Assembly (NCBI GenBank): GCA_051967755.1
Contig: JBQDYD010000001.1
Coordinates: 310,001-374,000, forward strand
DNA from: UBA1672 sp051967755
Lineage (GTDB): Bacteria; Pseudomonadota; Alphaproteobacteria; Micavibrionales; Micavibrionaceae
Reading direction: 5' to 3'
Length of the DNA stretch: 64,000 nucleotides
In this document: positions 17,641 to 25,668 of the stretch, one piece after another
How the letters are laid out: every line of letters starts with the position of its first letter
How positions within the stretch are numbered: position 1 is the first letter of the stretch
Position numbers and translations under genes: made by a program
Notes under the pieces: generated by a model
What the model saw: only the letters and a program-made list of their open reading frames with translations
Database searches by the model: none
What the model was told of the DNA's origin: nothing

Positions 17641-17896
17641 CGCCGCCTTCTTGGTTCCCGTCAGGCATTTTTACACCCATCTGCGTCCAGAACATCTTTT
17701 GCATTTCACCAAAGCCCTGAATTGTCGCAGGCATCCATGTTTTTACCATCTCCTCAGGACTGAGGTTGCGCATATTCTCCTGCAGGCGATCCTCCAGCTC
17801 TTTCATCATGCGTTCTTGCATGGGCGCAACATTAGGAAGACCAATAAAAGCACGGGCTTCTTCGGGGGTGCACTCAATGTCGAATTTGAATTTCAT
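17633..17896 (-). CDS. DUF6489-like small protein
   Basis: A protein of 87 residues: a short KFKFDIECTPEEARAFIGLP start, then amphipathic helices rich in Met (MQERMMKELEDRL and a later GFGEMQKMFWTQM). This resembles the small alphaproteobacterial proteins named DUF6489, found beside mnmE. No function is known. The ATG-proximal end of mnmE overlaps its stop by eight bases, so the two are very likely translated together. The divergent DnaJ-type zinc-finger gene starts just upstream. Confidence 0.7.
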   Translation of the reverse strand: MKFKFDIECTPEEARAFIGLPNVAPMQERMMKELEDRLQENMRNLSPEEMVKTWMPATIQGFGEMQKMFWTQMGVKMPDGNQEGGDE

Positions 17897-17919
17897 TGTC
17901 TCTTGTCCTTGGATTCAGT

Positions 17920-19749
17920 ATGGTTATTCCTAAGAGTTATTTATACAGACTTTTCAGAAAGAAGCCAGTGACCAACGACTCAGATATTCCACCGATCCCC
18001 CCGCCAATTGACGGCATGCATATACCGCCGCAGGAAACGCAGACGCCGCCCCATCAACAATCCCCCATTGATGCGGCCCCTGAGCTACCGCAGGACACGG
18101 CAATAGAGCGCATGAAAATCAGTGAGGAATATAAAGAGGAAGCCCTAAAGCACATCAAATCTTTGGTTCATGGCAACCAATGCGACCCTGAAAATGTAGA
18201 GCTCAAAGCATTTGAGGGGGAAATCCTTCATTTCCAAGCGGAAAATATGCTGACGATTCTCATTAAAACGTCGCATAAGCGCGTTCCGGGAAGGGTGCAA
18301 TCAGGACAAAAAGTTGATAATGAGCTTGCAGCAAAAGAAGCAATGACGCGTGCCTATCTTACCCTTGCAGACGATAAAGATATGGAGCGTAAAATACGGG
18401 ATACCATCCTTAACAGACAAGATAAGGGCTTTGGCGTGAACACCATTGTCCCCCTTCCGTTTTGGAAAAAAGAATTTATTGTGATGGAACCCTGCCAAAC
18501 ATGTAAAACAACAGGCACTGTAACGTGTCTGCCATGTGGCGGCAAAGGCATTACACCGTGTCCGCGCTGTCATGGCTCTTCTCAAACCCACTGCTCACAC
18601 TGTAACGGCGCACAAATGGTGATGGGGCAAAATAATCAAAAAATACAATGCCCAATGTGCCATGGACGCGGCAAGGTAGGCTGTAACGGATGTAATGCGA
18701 CCGGTCGAATTCAATGTAAGACATGTGCCAGCAAAGGTGTAACAACCTGTCCAAACTGTCAGGGCAACGCCTGGACCAGCGTCATCCACAAAGTTGAAAT
18801 TGAGGCACGCACCGCGTTTGATTATCCGCGCGATAAATTGCCGGACAAGGTTGTTTCCCTGATTGAACGATATGGCGATAAAATCAAAGAATACGCCGAA
18901 ATTAAAATCTCGCAAGACAAAGAAAGCGTCGTAAATATTCATGATCAAGAAAAAGCGCGCCAGCAAGAAATAGCAGACCAACGTAAGGATATACGCTTTC
19001 CCATTCTTTACGAAGTTATCCTGCCTTACGGACATATCGAATATGATATTAAGGGCAAAACCTATTACACGTTCCTGTTTGGTAATAAGGCGAAATTGGA
19101 ACATGTCTCCCCGTTTATTGATGACTTAATCAAAAATGGCATACGTAAACTTCACGATGCTGCAGAATTACGTGGAGACGTCCACGAAAACCTTAAAATG
19201 GCGGGTGAATACAGAACCGTGAAAGAAGGAATCGCCTTCACAGCGTCCGGATCAATGAAAAAGGCAAAAGAAAAGCTTAAAAAAGCAAATAATCTGGGCC
19301 TGTCTGATCACGCGATTAATGAGATCATCACCCTATCTGATCGTGCATTGAAAAATATCACCAAAAAGCCCCGTCTGGTTGGCCTTGGTATATCTACAAT
19401 TTTAAACGCGATATTACTGGGTGCATATTTCCTTACCCCGATCAGAGATAAGATCGTCGGCCACCTTCCTAACATCGCCGTACAAGGTTTAATAGACGGC
19501 GTCATCTTTCTCGCCTTTATGTATATCGGCGTGATGGCAATACAAATGACGGCAGAATCCGCAATAAAGAAAACAATGGCGATGCTCCTCCCCGGGGGTT
19601 TAAAAACTGCCCCGCCGAAGCTTGGGCAGATCGCATATTGGAATATTGCCGCATGTTCAGCAGTCTTTGCAGGCATATTATTCGCCACACCTTACGCAGG
19701 CGTACAGTCGCCGACATGGTTTCAAAATATCTTAGGCTTAATCATGTAA
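17920..19749 (+). CDS. Membrane protein with DnaJ-type cysteine-rich zinc domain
   Basis: A protein of about 609 residues. Order: a Pro/Gln-rich N-terminal region, a helical part, then at about 191-280 a run of paired CxxC motifs with small Gly-rich spacers (CQTC, CLPC, CPRC, CSHC, CPMC, CNGC, CKTC, CPNC), like the zinc domain of DnaJ but longer. Next comes a charged helical region, and two or three hydrophobic segments in the last 130 residues. There is no J domain, so it is not DnaJ. It could be a membrane-bound thiol or chaperone-like factor; that is inference. The start at 17920 is the first ATG; a TTG at 17896 in the same frame is also possible. Confidence 0.7.
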   Translation: MVIPKSYLYRLFRKKPVTNDSDIPPIPPPIDGMHIPPQETQTPPHQQSPIDAAPELPQDTAIERMKISEEYKEEALKHIKSLVHGNQCDPENVELKAFEGEILHFQAENMLTILIKTSHKRVPGRVQSGQKVDNELAAKEAMTRAYLTLADDKDMERKIRDTILNRQDKGFGVNTIVPLPFWKKEFIVMEPCQTCKTTGTVTCLPCGGKGITPCPRCHGSSQTHCSHCNGAQMVMGQNNQKIQCPMCHGRGKVGCNGCNATGRIQCKTCASKGVTTCPNCQGNAWTSVIHKVEIEARTAFDYPRDKLPDKVVSLIERYGDKIKEYAEIKISQDKESVVNIHDQEKARQQEIADQRKDIRFPILYEVILPYGHIEYDIKGKTYYTFLFGNKAKLEHVSPFIDDLIKNGIRKLHDAAELRGDVHENLKMAGEYRTVKEGIAFTASGSMKKAKEKLKKANNLGLSDHAINEIITLSDRALKNITKKPRLVGLGISTILNAILLGAYFLTPIRDKIVGHLPNIAVQGLIDGVIFLAFMYIGVMAIQMTAESAIKKTMAMLLPGGLKTAPPKLGQIAYWNIAACSAVFAGILFATPYAGVQSPTWFQNILGLIM

Positions 19750-19791
19750 ATCAGTATGTTATCCCCTCTCTCCTCTGATGCGGCTTTAAGA

Positions 19792-19832
19792 CAAAAAGAA
19801 GGTCGTCCTGAGCAAAAAGCTACAGAACGACC
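19792..19832 (-). terminator. Rho-independent terminator of the 19889-20395 gene
   Basis: On the minus strand a hairpin with arms GGTCGT/ACGACC and an inner CTGAGC/GCT-CAG part (19801-19832) is followed by TTCTTTTT. It lies 57 bases after the stop of the minus-strand gene. Confidence 0.65.
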
Positions 19833-19888
19833 AGCAAGCAAGGGACATAATTTTACTTGAAGATGCGAACACCTTCTCTACACAAAGT

Positions 19889-20395
19889 TTACTTTGTAAG
19901 GGTAATCTGTGCCAAAGCTTGGTTTTTCAAGCAATTACGGTAAGCCACAATCGTTTGAGCAGAGTGGAGTGCGGGCTTACGCGAGGTTTTGACATGATGC
20001 GCTAGGATAGCATCAACATTGATTACACTGACATCGTCTTGTGCTTTTGGCTCGAGAGCATAGCGAGCGCCAAGCACCATACCTAATGCAGCAATTTTAC
20101 CAACCGAGCGTTGGGTTCTAACAGCAGCTAACTTAGCGGGAGTGTGATGAAGAGTGTTGAGCAAGGGTGTACACGCGTCAACTGCTGTAGAGGAAGTCAT
20201 ATTACCGGGCAGTGTTTCATGTGAAACATTAAAGCCGCGGCTTCCGTCATCATAAACATAAGACCATGCTGTCCCGACGGAAAAAACAAATAGGAAAATC
20301 ACAAAGGACAAAGCGCCCTGATACTTTTTAAGCAGAGATTTTGACTGACCTGTCAAAGTATCTAATTCTGAATAATAGTGACCCATTTTTTTCAC
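19889..20395 (-). CDS. Hypothetical single-TM protein carrying a parS-like site
   Basis: A protein of 168 residues with a short cytoplasmic start, one hydrophobic helix at about 29-47 (GALSFVIFLFVFSVGTAW), and a soluble remainder with two Cys (in DACTPLL and YRNCLKN) that would lie in the periplasm. No family recognised. Codons for V-S-H-E-T carry the parS-like site at 20213-20228. A hairpin terminator follows at 19792-19832. The start at 20395 is the first Met; a second Met at codon 4 is equally possible. Confidence 0.6.
   Translation of the reverse strand: MKKMGHYYSELDTLTGQSKSLLKKYQGALSFVIFLFVFSVGTAWSYVYDDGSRGFNVSHETLPGNMTSSTAVDACTPLLNTLHHTPAKLAAVRTQRSVGKIAALGMVLGARYALEPKAQDDVSVINVDAILAHHVKTSRKPALHSAQTIVAYRNCLKNQALAQITLTK
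20213..20228. other. parS: parS-like site 4
   Basis: TGTTTCATGTGAAACA, one mismatch from the perfect site at 14162. It lies in the coding sequence of a small membrane protein. Confidence 0.65.
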
Positions 20396-20556
20396 CTAAA
20401 CCGTTTGGTCTTAATTTCTTGAGATACGAAATTACATACCGTATACCTTCATGACACCATAAAAGTTCCATTATGACAAATACTATCGTTTTGATTTTAT
20501 TGGAGTTTTTGTCTAGTTTTCGCTCAAATGAGAGAGAAATTTGTATCGCATTTACC

Positions 20557-20562
20557 TATAAT
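20557..20562 (+). promoter_or_regulatory. Candidate -10 element for the thioredoxin-fold gene
   Basis: A perfect TATAAT 60 bases before the ATG at 20623, in an AT-rich 227-bp region between divergent genes. No good -35 is seen at 17 bp. Apart from this I see nothing definite in 20396-20622. Confidence 0.3.
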
Positions 20563-20622
20563 TTTGTAAAATTTAGATCTATTTTGTGCAAAGCCGCAGA
20601 ACATAACGACTATCACACTGAC

Positions 20623-21297
20623 ATGAGCACCGATAAACCTGTTTTAAAAACCATTAAGCTTCTTTTCCCAACTTTAATCATCCCGATTATCTGGATACTC
20701 ATAAACGCCGGTATGTTCGATAACGTTACCGCCAGCACGTCCAAAATGCCAACGCCCTGGCCGCCGCAACTAAAAAAACCTTTTCCAAATTTAGACCTTA
20801 TTGATCAAGAAGGCATGGAATTTAAGCTGTCTTATTTAAAGGGCAAAGTCATCGTGGTAGAGCCAATCGGTATGAACTGCCCCGCTTGTCAGGCCTTTTC
20901 AGGCGGGCATACATACGGCCCCTATCAGAATAATGCGGTGGCGAATGGCTTAACGGACTTTGAAAAATTATTTGAGACTTACTCCGGTGGTAAGCTCCGC
21001 CTGCCGCATCGTGATGTCGTATTCATACAATTATTGCTCTATGATATGCGTCTGGAAGCACCGGATAAAGAAGATGCAAAAAATTGGGCGAAACATTTCC
21101 ATATTTCAAAGGCCAACAATCATTTTGTCGCAGTATTACCGTATGACGCACGGGGCAGGGCGAGTTTTGATATGATCCCCGGATTTTACCTCATAGATAG
21201 GAATTTTATCCTGCAATCAGACTCGACAGGCCATCATCCGAAACATAATCTCTATAAACACCTCATCCCGATGGTGCCGAAACTTGTGAGAGAATAG
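20623..21297 (+). CDS. Membrane-anchored thioredoxin-fold protein (CPAC motif)
   Basis: A protein of 224 residues. The start at 20623 gives a basic N terminus and one hydrophobic helix (KLLFPTLIIPIIWILINAG), so it is anchored with the rest in the periplasm. The body has PFPNLDLIDQEGMEFKLSYLKGKVIVVEP, as in TlpA/peroxiredoxin-like folds, then MNCPACQAF with a CxxC redox motif, and later FYLIDRNF. Likely a periplasmic thiol reductase or SCO/TlpA-like protein; the partner is unknown. A longer frame back to 20473 is open, but it lacks a ribosome-binding site and would bury the signal anchor. Confidence 0.7.
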   Translation: MSTDKPVLKTIKLLFPTLIIPIIWILINAGMFDNVTASTSKMPTPWPPQLKKPFPNLDLIDQEGMEFKLSYLKGKVIVVEPIGMNCPACQAFSGGHTYGPYQNNAVANGLTDFEKLFETYSGGKLRLPHRDVVFIQLLLYDMRLEAPDKEDAKNWAKHFHISKANNHFVAVLPYDARGRASFDMIPGFYLIDRNFILQSDSTGHHPKHNLYKHLIPMVPKLVRE

Positions 21298-21302
21298 TGT
21301 TC

Positions 21303-21346
21303 AAAAAAAAGAACCGCGCCCAGCTTGGTATCGCCATGGCGCGGTT
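21303..21346 (-). terminator. Rho-independent terminator of the SIMPL-toxin unit
   Basis: A nine-base stem AACCGCGCC/GGCGCGGTT (21312-21320 with 21338-21346) is followed on the minus strand by eight T (21303-21310). It lies about 90 bases after the stop of the PemK/MazF-like gene. Confidence 0.75.
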
Positions 21347-21437
21347 GCCTAATAAGGTCTTAAAGCCCGATTGTAATTACAAGAGCGGGTACATATATAT
21401 TATCAATGTTATGGATTCGTTTGTCAATGTTATTGAG

Positions 21438-21851
21438 TCAAGAAGTATTTATTCCTAATCCATTTAAAATGGATGCCTTAATTGCATCAAACTGATCTGC
21501 CTTCACTGATACTTTAATATATCGCCGCGGCTGACCCGGTATCCTTTTATCTCTGATAAGATCTAACCGCGTTAATGATACAGTTGAAATCATATCTCCC
21601 TTTACCCACATTTGATCTGTGCCCCAAGGATGAGGTAGTGGCCTTTCTAACTTTAATAAATAGTGATACGGCATGACATGCGTTGGCTCTGTTGTACTTA
21701 ATGGAACCACGCTACATAGCCCTTTTCTTCTTCTAAGGCGAGGGGATACAACTATGGCTGGTCTACGTTTTACCATTTCTGGTTCACGAAAACCTGTACT
21801 GTAATCACAGACAACTATAGTGCCTGGTTTTGGATGAAAAGTAAGAGCCAT
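21438..21851 (-). CDS. PemK/MazF-family toxin-like protein
   Basis: A protein of 137 residues with the PemK/MazF fold signature: KPGTIVVCDY at the start, then KRRPAIVVSPR, VVPLSTTEPT, and a WVKGDMISTVSLTRLDLI segment. Known members are ribosome-independent mRNA endonucleases held by an antitoxin encoded just upstream. No antitoxin gene is seen here: the gene directly upstream, six bases away, encodes a SIMPL-domain secreted protein. It may be an orphan toxin or a fold-relative with another role. The start at 21851 follows the SIMPL stop; a GTG at 21860 is also in frame. Confidence 0.7.
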   Translation of the reverse strand: MALTFHPKPGTIVVCDYSTGFREPEMVKRRPAIVVSPRLRRRKGLCSVVPLSTTEPTHVMPYHYLLKLERPLPHPWGTDQMWVKGDMISTVSLTRLDLIRDKRIPGQPRRYIKVSVKADQFDAIKASILNGLGINTS

Positions 21852-21856
21852 TATAA

Positions 21857-22630
21857 TCACTCAATCTCATAGGTGACATTGACCTGTGCGGTGATGTTGA
21901 TCTGCCCAAGGGCAAGGGCGGAACCATCAGAGCCTGCACCATTGCCTGCAGGGGCGCTTTGGATCGTGTTTTGCATCATTGTGTTACCAGCGCGCTGCCC
22001 TGATCCATGGTGATAAAAACTCGTCCATTGATTGGCATTAATATTCATCGGCTTGCCGAGTTTCACGCCGAGCGTTTCCGCCAAGGCTTGTGCCTTTTCT
22101 TTTGATGCAATCGCCGCCAGCTTACGCGCTTCATCGCGGTGTTTACGAAGCTCTGTCGTGATGAACTGCACATTATCAATATGGGTGATGCCTGCGCGCA
22201 GGGCGGTGTTAATCAATCCCTCATAGCCATCCAGATTATTTAATCTAATCTGCACGCCTTTGCGCACATTATAATAGGTAATCTGAAGCGGATTACATTT
22301 ACCGCTCATCTCATCTTCATATCTACAATTTTGATAGCTCGGCTCCACGCTGGCGAAATCTGTTTGGATGTGTTTTTTCTCCACGCCCGATTTGGCGGCA
22401 TAATCAATCAATTTGGCAATGGATGCGTCATTTTGTTTTTGCGCATCGATAAGGTCGGCGCCGCGTGTCTCTGCCGTCAGGGAAATAATCACCTGATCGG
22501 GCACAACGCGCACCTCTGCCTCTCCATTTACCGAAATCGTGCGGGTAGGGGCAATTGGTGTTACGCCCTGCGCGAAGGCAGAACCGGCCGTGAATATAAA
22601 TATTGAAAATACAAAGAAAAGACGCGTCAT
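21857..22630 (-). CDS. Secreted SIMPL-domain (DUF541) protein
   Basis: A protein of 257 residues with a clear signal peptide (RLFFVFSIFIFTAGSAFA, cut before QGV) followed by one SIMPL domain: RTISVNGEAEVRVVPDQVIISLTAET at its start is the family hallmark. Members are periplasmic or outer-membrane-associated; E. coli YggE reduces oxidative stress, but the molecular job is unclear. The start at 22630 has a GGGGGAA ribosome-binding site. The last bases are followed at once by the PemK/MazF-like gene, with the terminator after it, so they form a two-gene unit. Confidence 0.85.
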   Translation of the reverse strand: MTRLFFVFSIFIFTAGSAFAQGVTPIAPTRTISVNGEAEVRVVPDQVIISLTAETRGADLIDAQKQNDASIAKLIDYAAKSGVEKKHIQTDFASVEPSYQNCRYEDEMSGKCNPLQITYYNVRKGVQIRLNNLDGYEGLINTALRAGITHIDNVQFITTELRKHRDEARKLAAIASKEKAQALAETLGVKLGKPMNINANQWTSFYHHGSGQRAGNTMMQNTIQSAPAGNGAGSDGSALALGQINITAQVNVTYEIE

Positions 22631-22743
22631 AGATATTCCCCCATGCATACATATATATAAGTCATACAGAGGGATATGCTATCCGACTTGGAAAAGACGG
22701 ACAACTAAATATCATCACATATATAAAGAGGGTGGTTTAACGC

Positions 22744-24000
22744 CTATTGGTTCATCGCATTGAAGAATTCATCATTATTCTTCGTTTGCTTCATCTTGCC
22801 GAGCAAGAATTCAACCGCATCAACAGTACCCATCGGGTTAAGAATACGGCGTAGAACCCACATTTTCTGCAAGGTATCTTTATCAACCAGAAGCTCTTCC
22901 TTACGTGTTCCTGATTTTTGGATATCAATCGCAGGGAAGACGCGTTTATCGGCAAGCTTGCGATCCAGAACAATTTCAGAGTTACCAGTACCCTTAAATT
23001 CTTCGAAGATCACCTCATCCATACGGGAACCCGTATCAATCAACGCGGTGGCGATAATTGTCAACGATCCGCCTTGTTCCACGTTACGCGCCGCGCCAAA
23101 GAAACGTTTCGGGCGTTGTAGGGCATTCGCATCCACACCACCTGTCAAAACCTTACCTGATGAAGGCACAACCGTGTTGTACGCACGTGCCAGACGGGTG
23201 ATTGAGTCAAGCAAGATAACAACATCACGTTTATGCTCGACCAAGCGCTTTGCCTTTTCCATCACCATTTCGGCGACCTGTACGTGTCTTGAGGCAGGCT
23301 CATCAAATGTAGAGGACACAACCTCACCACGCACAGAGCGCGCCATGTCGGTTACTTCCTCAGGACGTTCATCAATAAGAAGAACGATCAAATATGCATC
23401 AGGGTGATTTTCCGCAATCGATGTTGCGATATTTTGCATCATCACCGTTTTACCCGTACGTGGCGGCGCAACGATCAATGCGCGCTGTCCGAAACCAAGT
23501 GGCGATGTAAGTTCAATTACACGCTGTACCTGCGTTTTTTTCGTAGGATCATCAAATTCAAGTTTGATTTTTCTGTCGGGATAAAGGGGGGTGAGGTTAT
23601 CGAAGTTAATACGGTGACGAAGCTTTTCCGGCGCTTCGTTACTGATCGAGCCGACCCGCAGAAGCGCGAAATAGCGCTCGGAATCTTTAGGTGCCCTAAT
23701 CTCACCTTCGACGATGTCACCTGTACGTAGACCAAAACGGCGTACCTGCGAAGGGGAGACATAAATGTCATCCGGACCCGGAAGATAGTTTTCTTCAGGG
23801 CTACGCAAGAAACCAAAACCGTCTTGCAATACTTCGAGTACACCGACACCTGAAATCGGTACATTTTGACTTGCTAGCTGCTTCAGAATGGCAAACATCA
23901 TGTCCTGTTTGCGCATTGTGTTGCAGTTCTCAATCTCTAGCTCTTCCGCAAAAGCCAATAGCTCTGCCGGAGAGCGTGTTTTCAATTCTGTTAAATTCAT
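22744..24000 (-). CDS. rho: Transcription termination factor Rho
   Basis: Rho is the hexameric RNA helicase that ends transcription of many genes. The 418-residue protein has the N-terminal helix-extension and cold-shock-type RNA-binding domain (GFGFLRSPEENYLPGPDDIYVS), then the RecA-like motor with APPRTGKTVMMQ (Walker A), LLIDERPEEVTDM (Walker B), and the Q and R loops (ALIDTGSRMDEVIFEEFKG). Length is normal for a compact alphaproteobacterial Rho. It is separated from hemJ by 291 bp with a DnaA box and AT-rich DNA, which may be its own control region. Confidence 0.98.
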   Translation of the reverse strand: MNLTELKTRSPAELLAFAEELEIENCNTMRKQDMMFAILKQLASQNVPISGVGVLEVLQDGFGFLRSPEENYLPGPDDIYVSPSQVRRFGLRTGDIVEGEIRAPKDSERYFALLRVGSISNEAPEKLRHRINFDNLTPLYPDRKIKLEFDDPTKKTQVQRVIELTSPLGFGQRALIVAPPRTGKTVMMQNIATSIAENHPDAYLIVLLIDERPEEVTDMARSVRGEVVSSTFDEPASRHVQVAEMVMEKAKRLVEHKRDVVILLDSITRLARAYNTVVPSSGKVLTGGVDANALQRPKRFFGAARNVEQGGSLTIIATALIDTGSRMDEVIFEEFKGTGNSEIVLDRKLADKRVFPAIDIQKSGTRKEELLVDKDTLQKMWVLRRILNPMGTVDAVEFLLGKMKQTKNNDEFFNAMNQ

Positions 24001-24291
24001 GAAAAACTCATCATTAGTTGATACCCAAGATGGAAAAAGACATTACGCCTTCGTTCGTTTCTTTAAAAAACGCAATTTAATCAATATGTTGCTCGTAAAT
24101 CTTTTATCCTGTGCCGATCAGTTCGGCAAAAAACTTACCCAAAATTTGTATGGATTTTTTCTAAAGACAATTTTTTATAGCCACAGTTAAAAAAAGAGTC
24201 AAGAGTTTATCCACATTTCGATTTTCCGTCGCGTTGTACGCCTTGATTTATCCTATGATGATGTATATGGAATCACGTCGATCGAGGATGG
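24001..24291. other. Intergenic region rho-hemJ with a perfect DnaA box
   Basis: No gene seen. AT-rich stretches at 24150-24195 are followed by GAGTC (24196-24200, a CcrM-type GANTC site) and a perfect DnaA box TTATCCACA (24207-24215). It probably holds the rho promoter. It is a weaker alternative location for origin-type elements than the region after hemE. Confidence 0.35.
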
Positions 24292-24741
24292 TCAAAACGG
24301 TTGTACAACCGCAAGAACAACGATAATGATCATGATAATAGTCGGAACTTCGTTAAGAATTCTATAAAATTTTGCAGTTTTTTCATTCCGATCTTCGGCA
24401 AATGCTTTCAGATATTTAATATACATATGATGTACGCCCGTCATCAAAAACACGAACAACAACTTCGCATGCATCCAGCCGGAGATTTTATAAAGCTCCC
24501 AATTCGCATAAAGCATCAAAGCACCCGCCACCCATGCCACAATCATCGCGGGGTTCATAATAATTTTGAACAGGCGTCGCTCCATGATTTTAAAGGTTTC
24601 TGATTGATCGCTGCCGATTTCCGCGTCCACATGATAAACGAAAATACGCGGCAGATAGAGCATCCCCGCCATCCATGAAATCACCGCAATAATATGCAGC
24701 GCGCGAAACCATTCAAAATGTAGACTTAAAAATTCTTGCAT
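24292..24741 (-). CDS. hemJ: Protoporphyrinogen IX oxidase HemJ
   Basis: HemJ oxidises protoporphyrinogen IX to protoporphyrin IX in the inner membrane, the step before HemH. The 149-residue protein has four hydrophobic helices. It carries the conserved motifs RALHIIAVISWMAGMLYLPRIFVYH (His16 and the WMAG/YLPR region) and a later WMHAKLLFVFLMTGVHH. Length is normal. It is three bases downstream of the RraB-like gene on the same strand, and hemH and hemE are about 2 kb away, so the late haem pathway is clustered here. Confidence 0.92.
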   Translation of the reverse strand: MQEFLSLHFEWFRALHIIAVISWMAGMLYLPRIFVYHVDAEIGSDQSETFKIMERRLFKIIMNPAMIVAWVAGALMLYANWELYKISGWMHAKLLFVFLMTGVHHMYIKYLKAFAEDRNEKTAKFYRILNEVPTIIMIIIVVLAVVQPF

Positions 24742-24744
24742 GTT

Positions 24745-25122
24745 TTATTCTTCTTTATTACCGAACGTGCCCCAGCCATCTATATATCCGTCATGCGGTT
24801 TGGCCAGCGCGTCAAGTTTTTCCTGTTCTGCCAGCACGCCATCATAATTAAGCAAAAAAACCTTGCTACAATAACATGTGAAATTTTCCGTTTCACTATC
24901 CTTTTCTACAGATGTTTTATAGCCATGCTCTAACGCGACTTTTTCAAAATCCTTACCTTTTTCGAGTGAAGGCACAGAAACAAAAAAATCGACACTCATC
25001 GGTTTTGAAAGATCAGAACCATCTTCTACGACGCGCCAAATAGACTCTCCGTCCGCATCATCGGGGAAATCTTCTCGCTTATAATTTTTGTTTTTACCTG
25101 ATTTGAAAAAATTAAATACCAT
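24745..25122 (-). CDS. RNase E inhibitor RraB-like protein
   Basis: A protein of 125 residues matching the RraB domain over nearly its whole length: FPDDADGESIWRVVEDGSDL, then PMSVDFFVSVPS, FTCYCSK and the C-terminal GYIDGWGTFGN. In E. coli RraB binds RNase E and lowers its activity on some mRNAs. Whether the same holds here is inference, since RNase E of alphaproteobacteria differs. It precedes hemJ by three bases, so the two are surely cotranscribed. The start at 25122 is followed by a basic MVFNFFKSGKNKNYK extension. Confidence 0.85.
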   Translation of the reverse strand: MVFNFFKSGKNKNYKREDFPDDADGESIWRVVEDGSDLSKPMSVDFFVSVPSLEKGKDFEKVALEHGYKTSVEKDSETENFTCYCSKVFLLNYDGVLAEQEKLDALAKPHDGYIDGWGTFGNKEE

Positions 25123-25200
25123 CGCTTAACCTTTTTGACAGGGTTTCACTATATATAATAGTGTTGCGCGGTCAATCTAAGAGTAGGGCAGGTAAAACAC

Positions 25201-25665
25201 ATGAGCAGCGAATATAATGATGGCATTTATGCCCCTGATCCGAAACTGGCAGCGGCATTTGAACGCGACATGAAAAAAGCCGTTCAGGCAGAAAAAACCG
25301 AAAATCAATATGCAGGGCTTAATACGGGTCTTTACCTGGCCTCTACGGCGGCGTTTGCACAAGGCACTGTAGAAGCGTTAGAGCGCTTTCCCGATCAACC
25401 GCTTATTGCGGGCGGTACGGCGGCGGTCTCGGCAATTTCAGCGTATAATGCTTATGCCTCCCCCGGTGATGCGCAGCGTTTTCAACCCGCACAATTTATG
25501 AAAGGCCTCGCCGCCGCGGCTGTGCTTAGTTATGGTGTATACAGCCTGATTGAACCGACATTAGATCAAACCCCTATTCAGGACGAACAAGAACACGCCG
25601 AATTTGTGATAGATGTTGAGGATAGTGCAGACGTGCCTATGGATGCGCCCGAGGCGGAATTTTAG
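25201..25665 (+). CDS. Hypothetical membrane protein
   Basis: A protein of 154 residues, no family recognised. It has a charged N-terminal third, a weakly hydrophobic Ala/Gly/Thr-rich segment around 42-56, another at 68-82 (AGGTAAVSAISAYNAYA) and a clearer one at 100-118 (MKGLAAAAVLSYGVYSLIE), then a very acidic tail. It could be an integral membrane or membrane-attached protein. The ATG at 25201 follows an AGAGTAGGGCAGG stretch. It is transcribed away from the RraB-hemJ unit and ends four bases before the stop of the opposite-strand lipoprotein gene. Confidence 0.6.
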   Translation: MSSEYNDGIYAPDPKLAAAFERDMKKAVQAEKTENQYAGLNTGLYLASTAAFAQGTVEALERFPDQPLIAGGTAAVSAISAYNAYASPGDAQRFQPAQFMKGLAAAAVLSYGVYSLIEPTLDQTPIQDEQEHAEFVIDVEDSADVPMDAPEAEF

Positions 25666-25668
25666 AGT

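Noticed and set aside
18490..18780. Regular short repeats in DNA (TGT-NNN-NNN-TGT)
   Set aside because: They are the codons of the CxxC zinc motifs, not a DNA repeat element.
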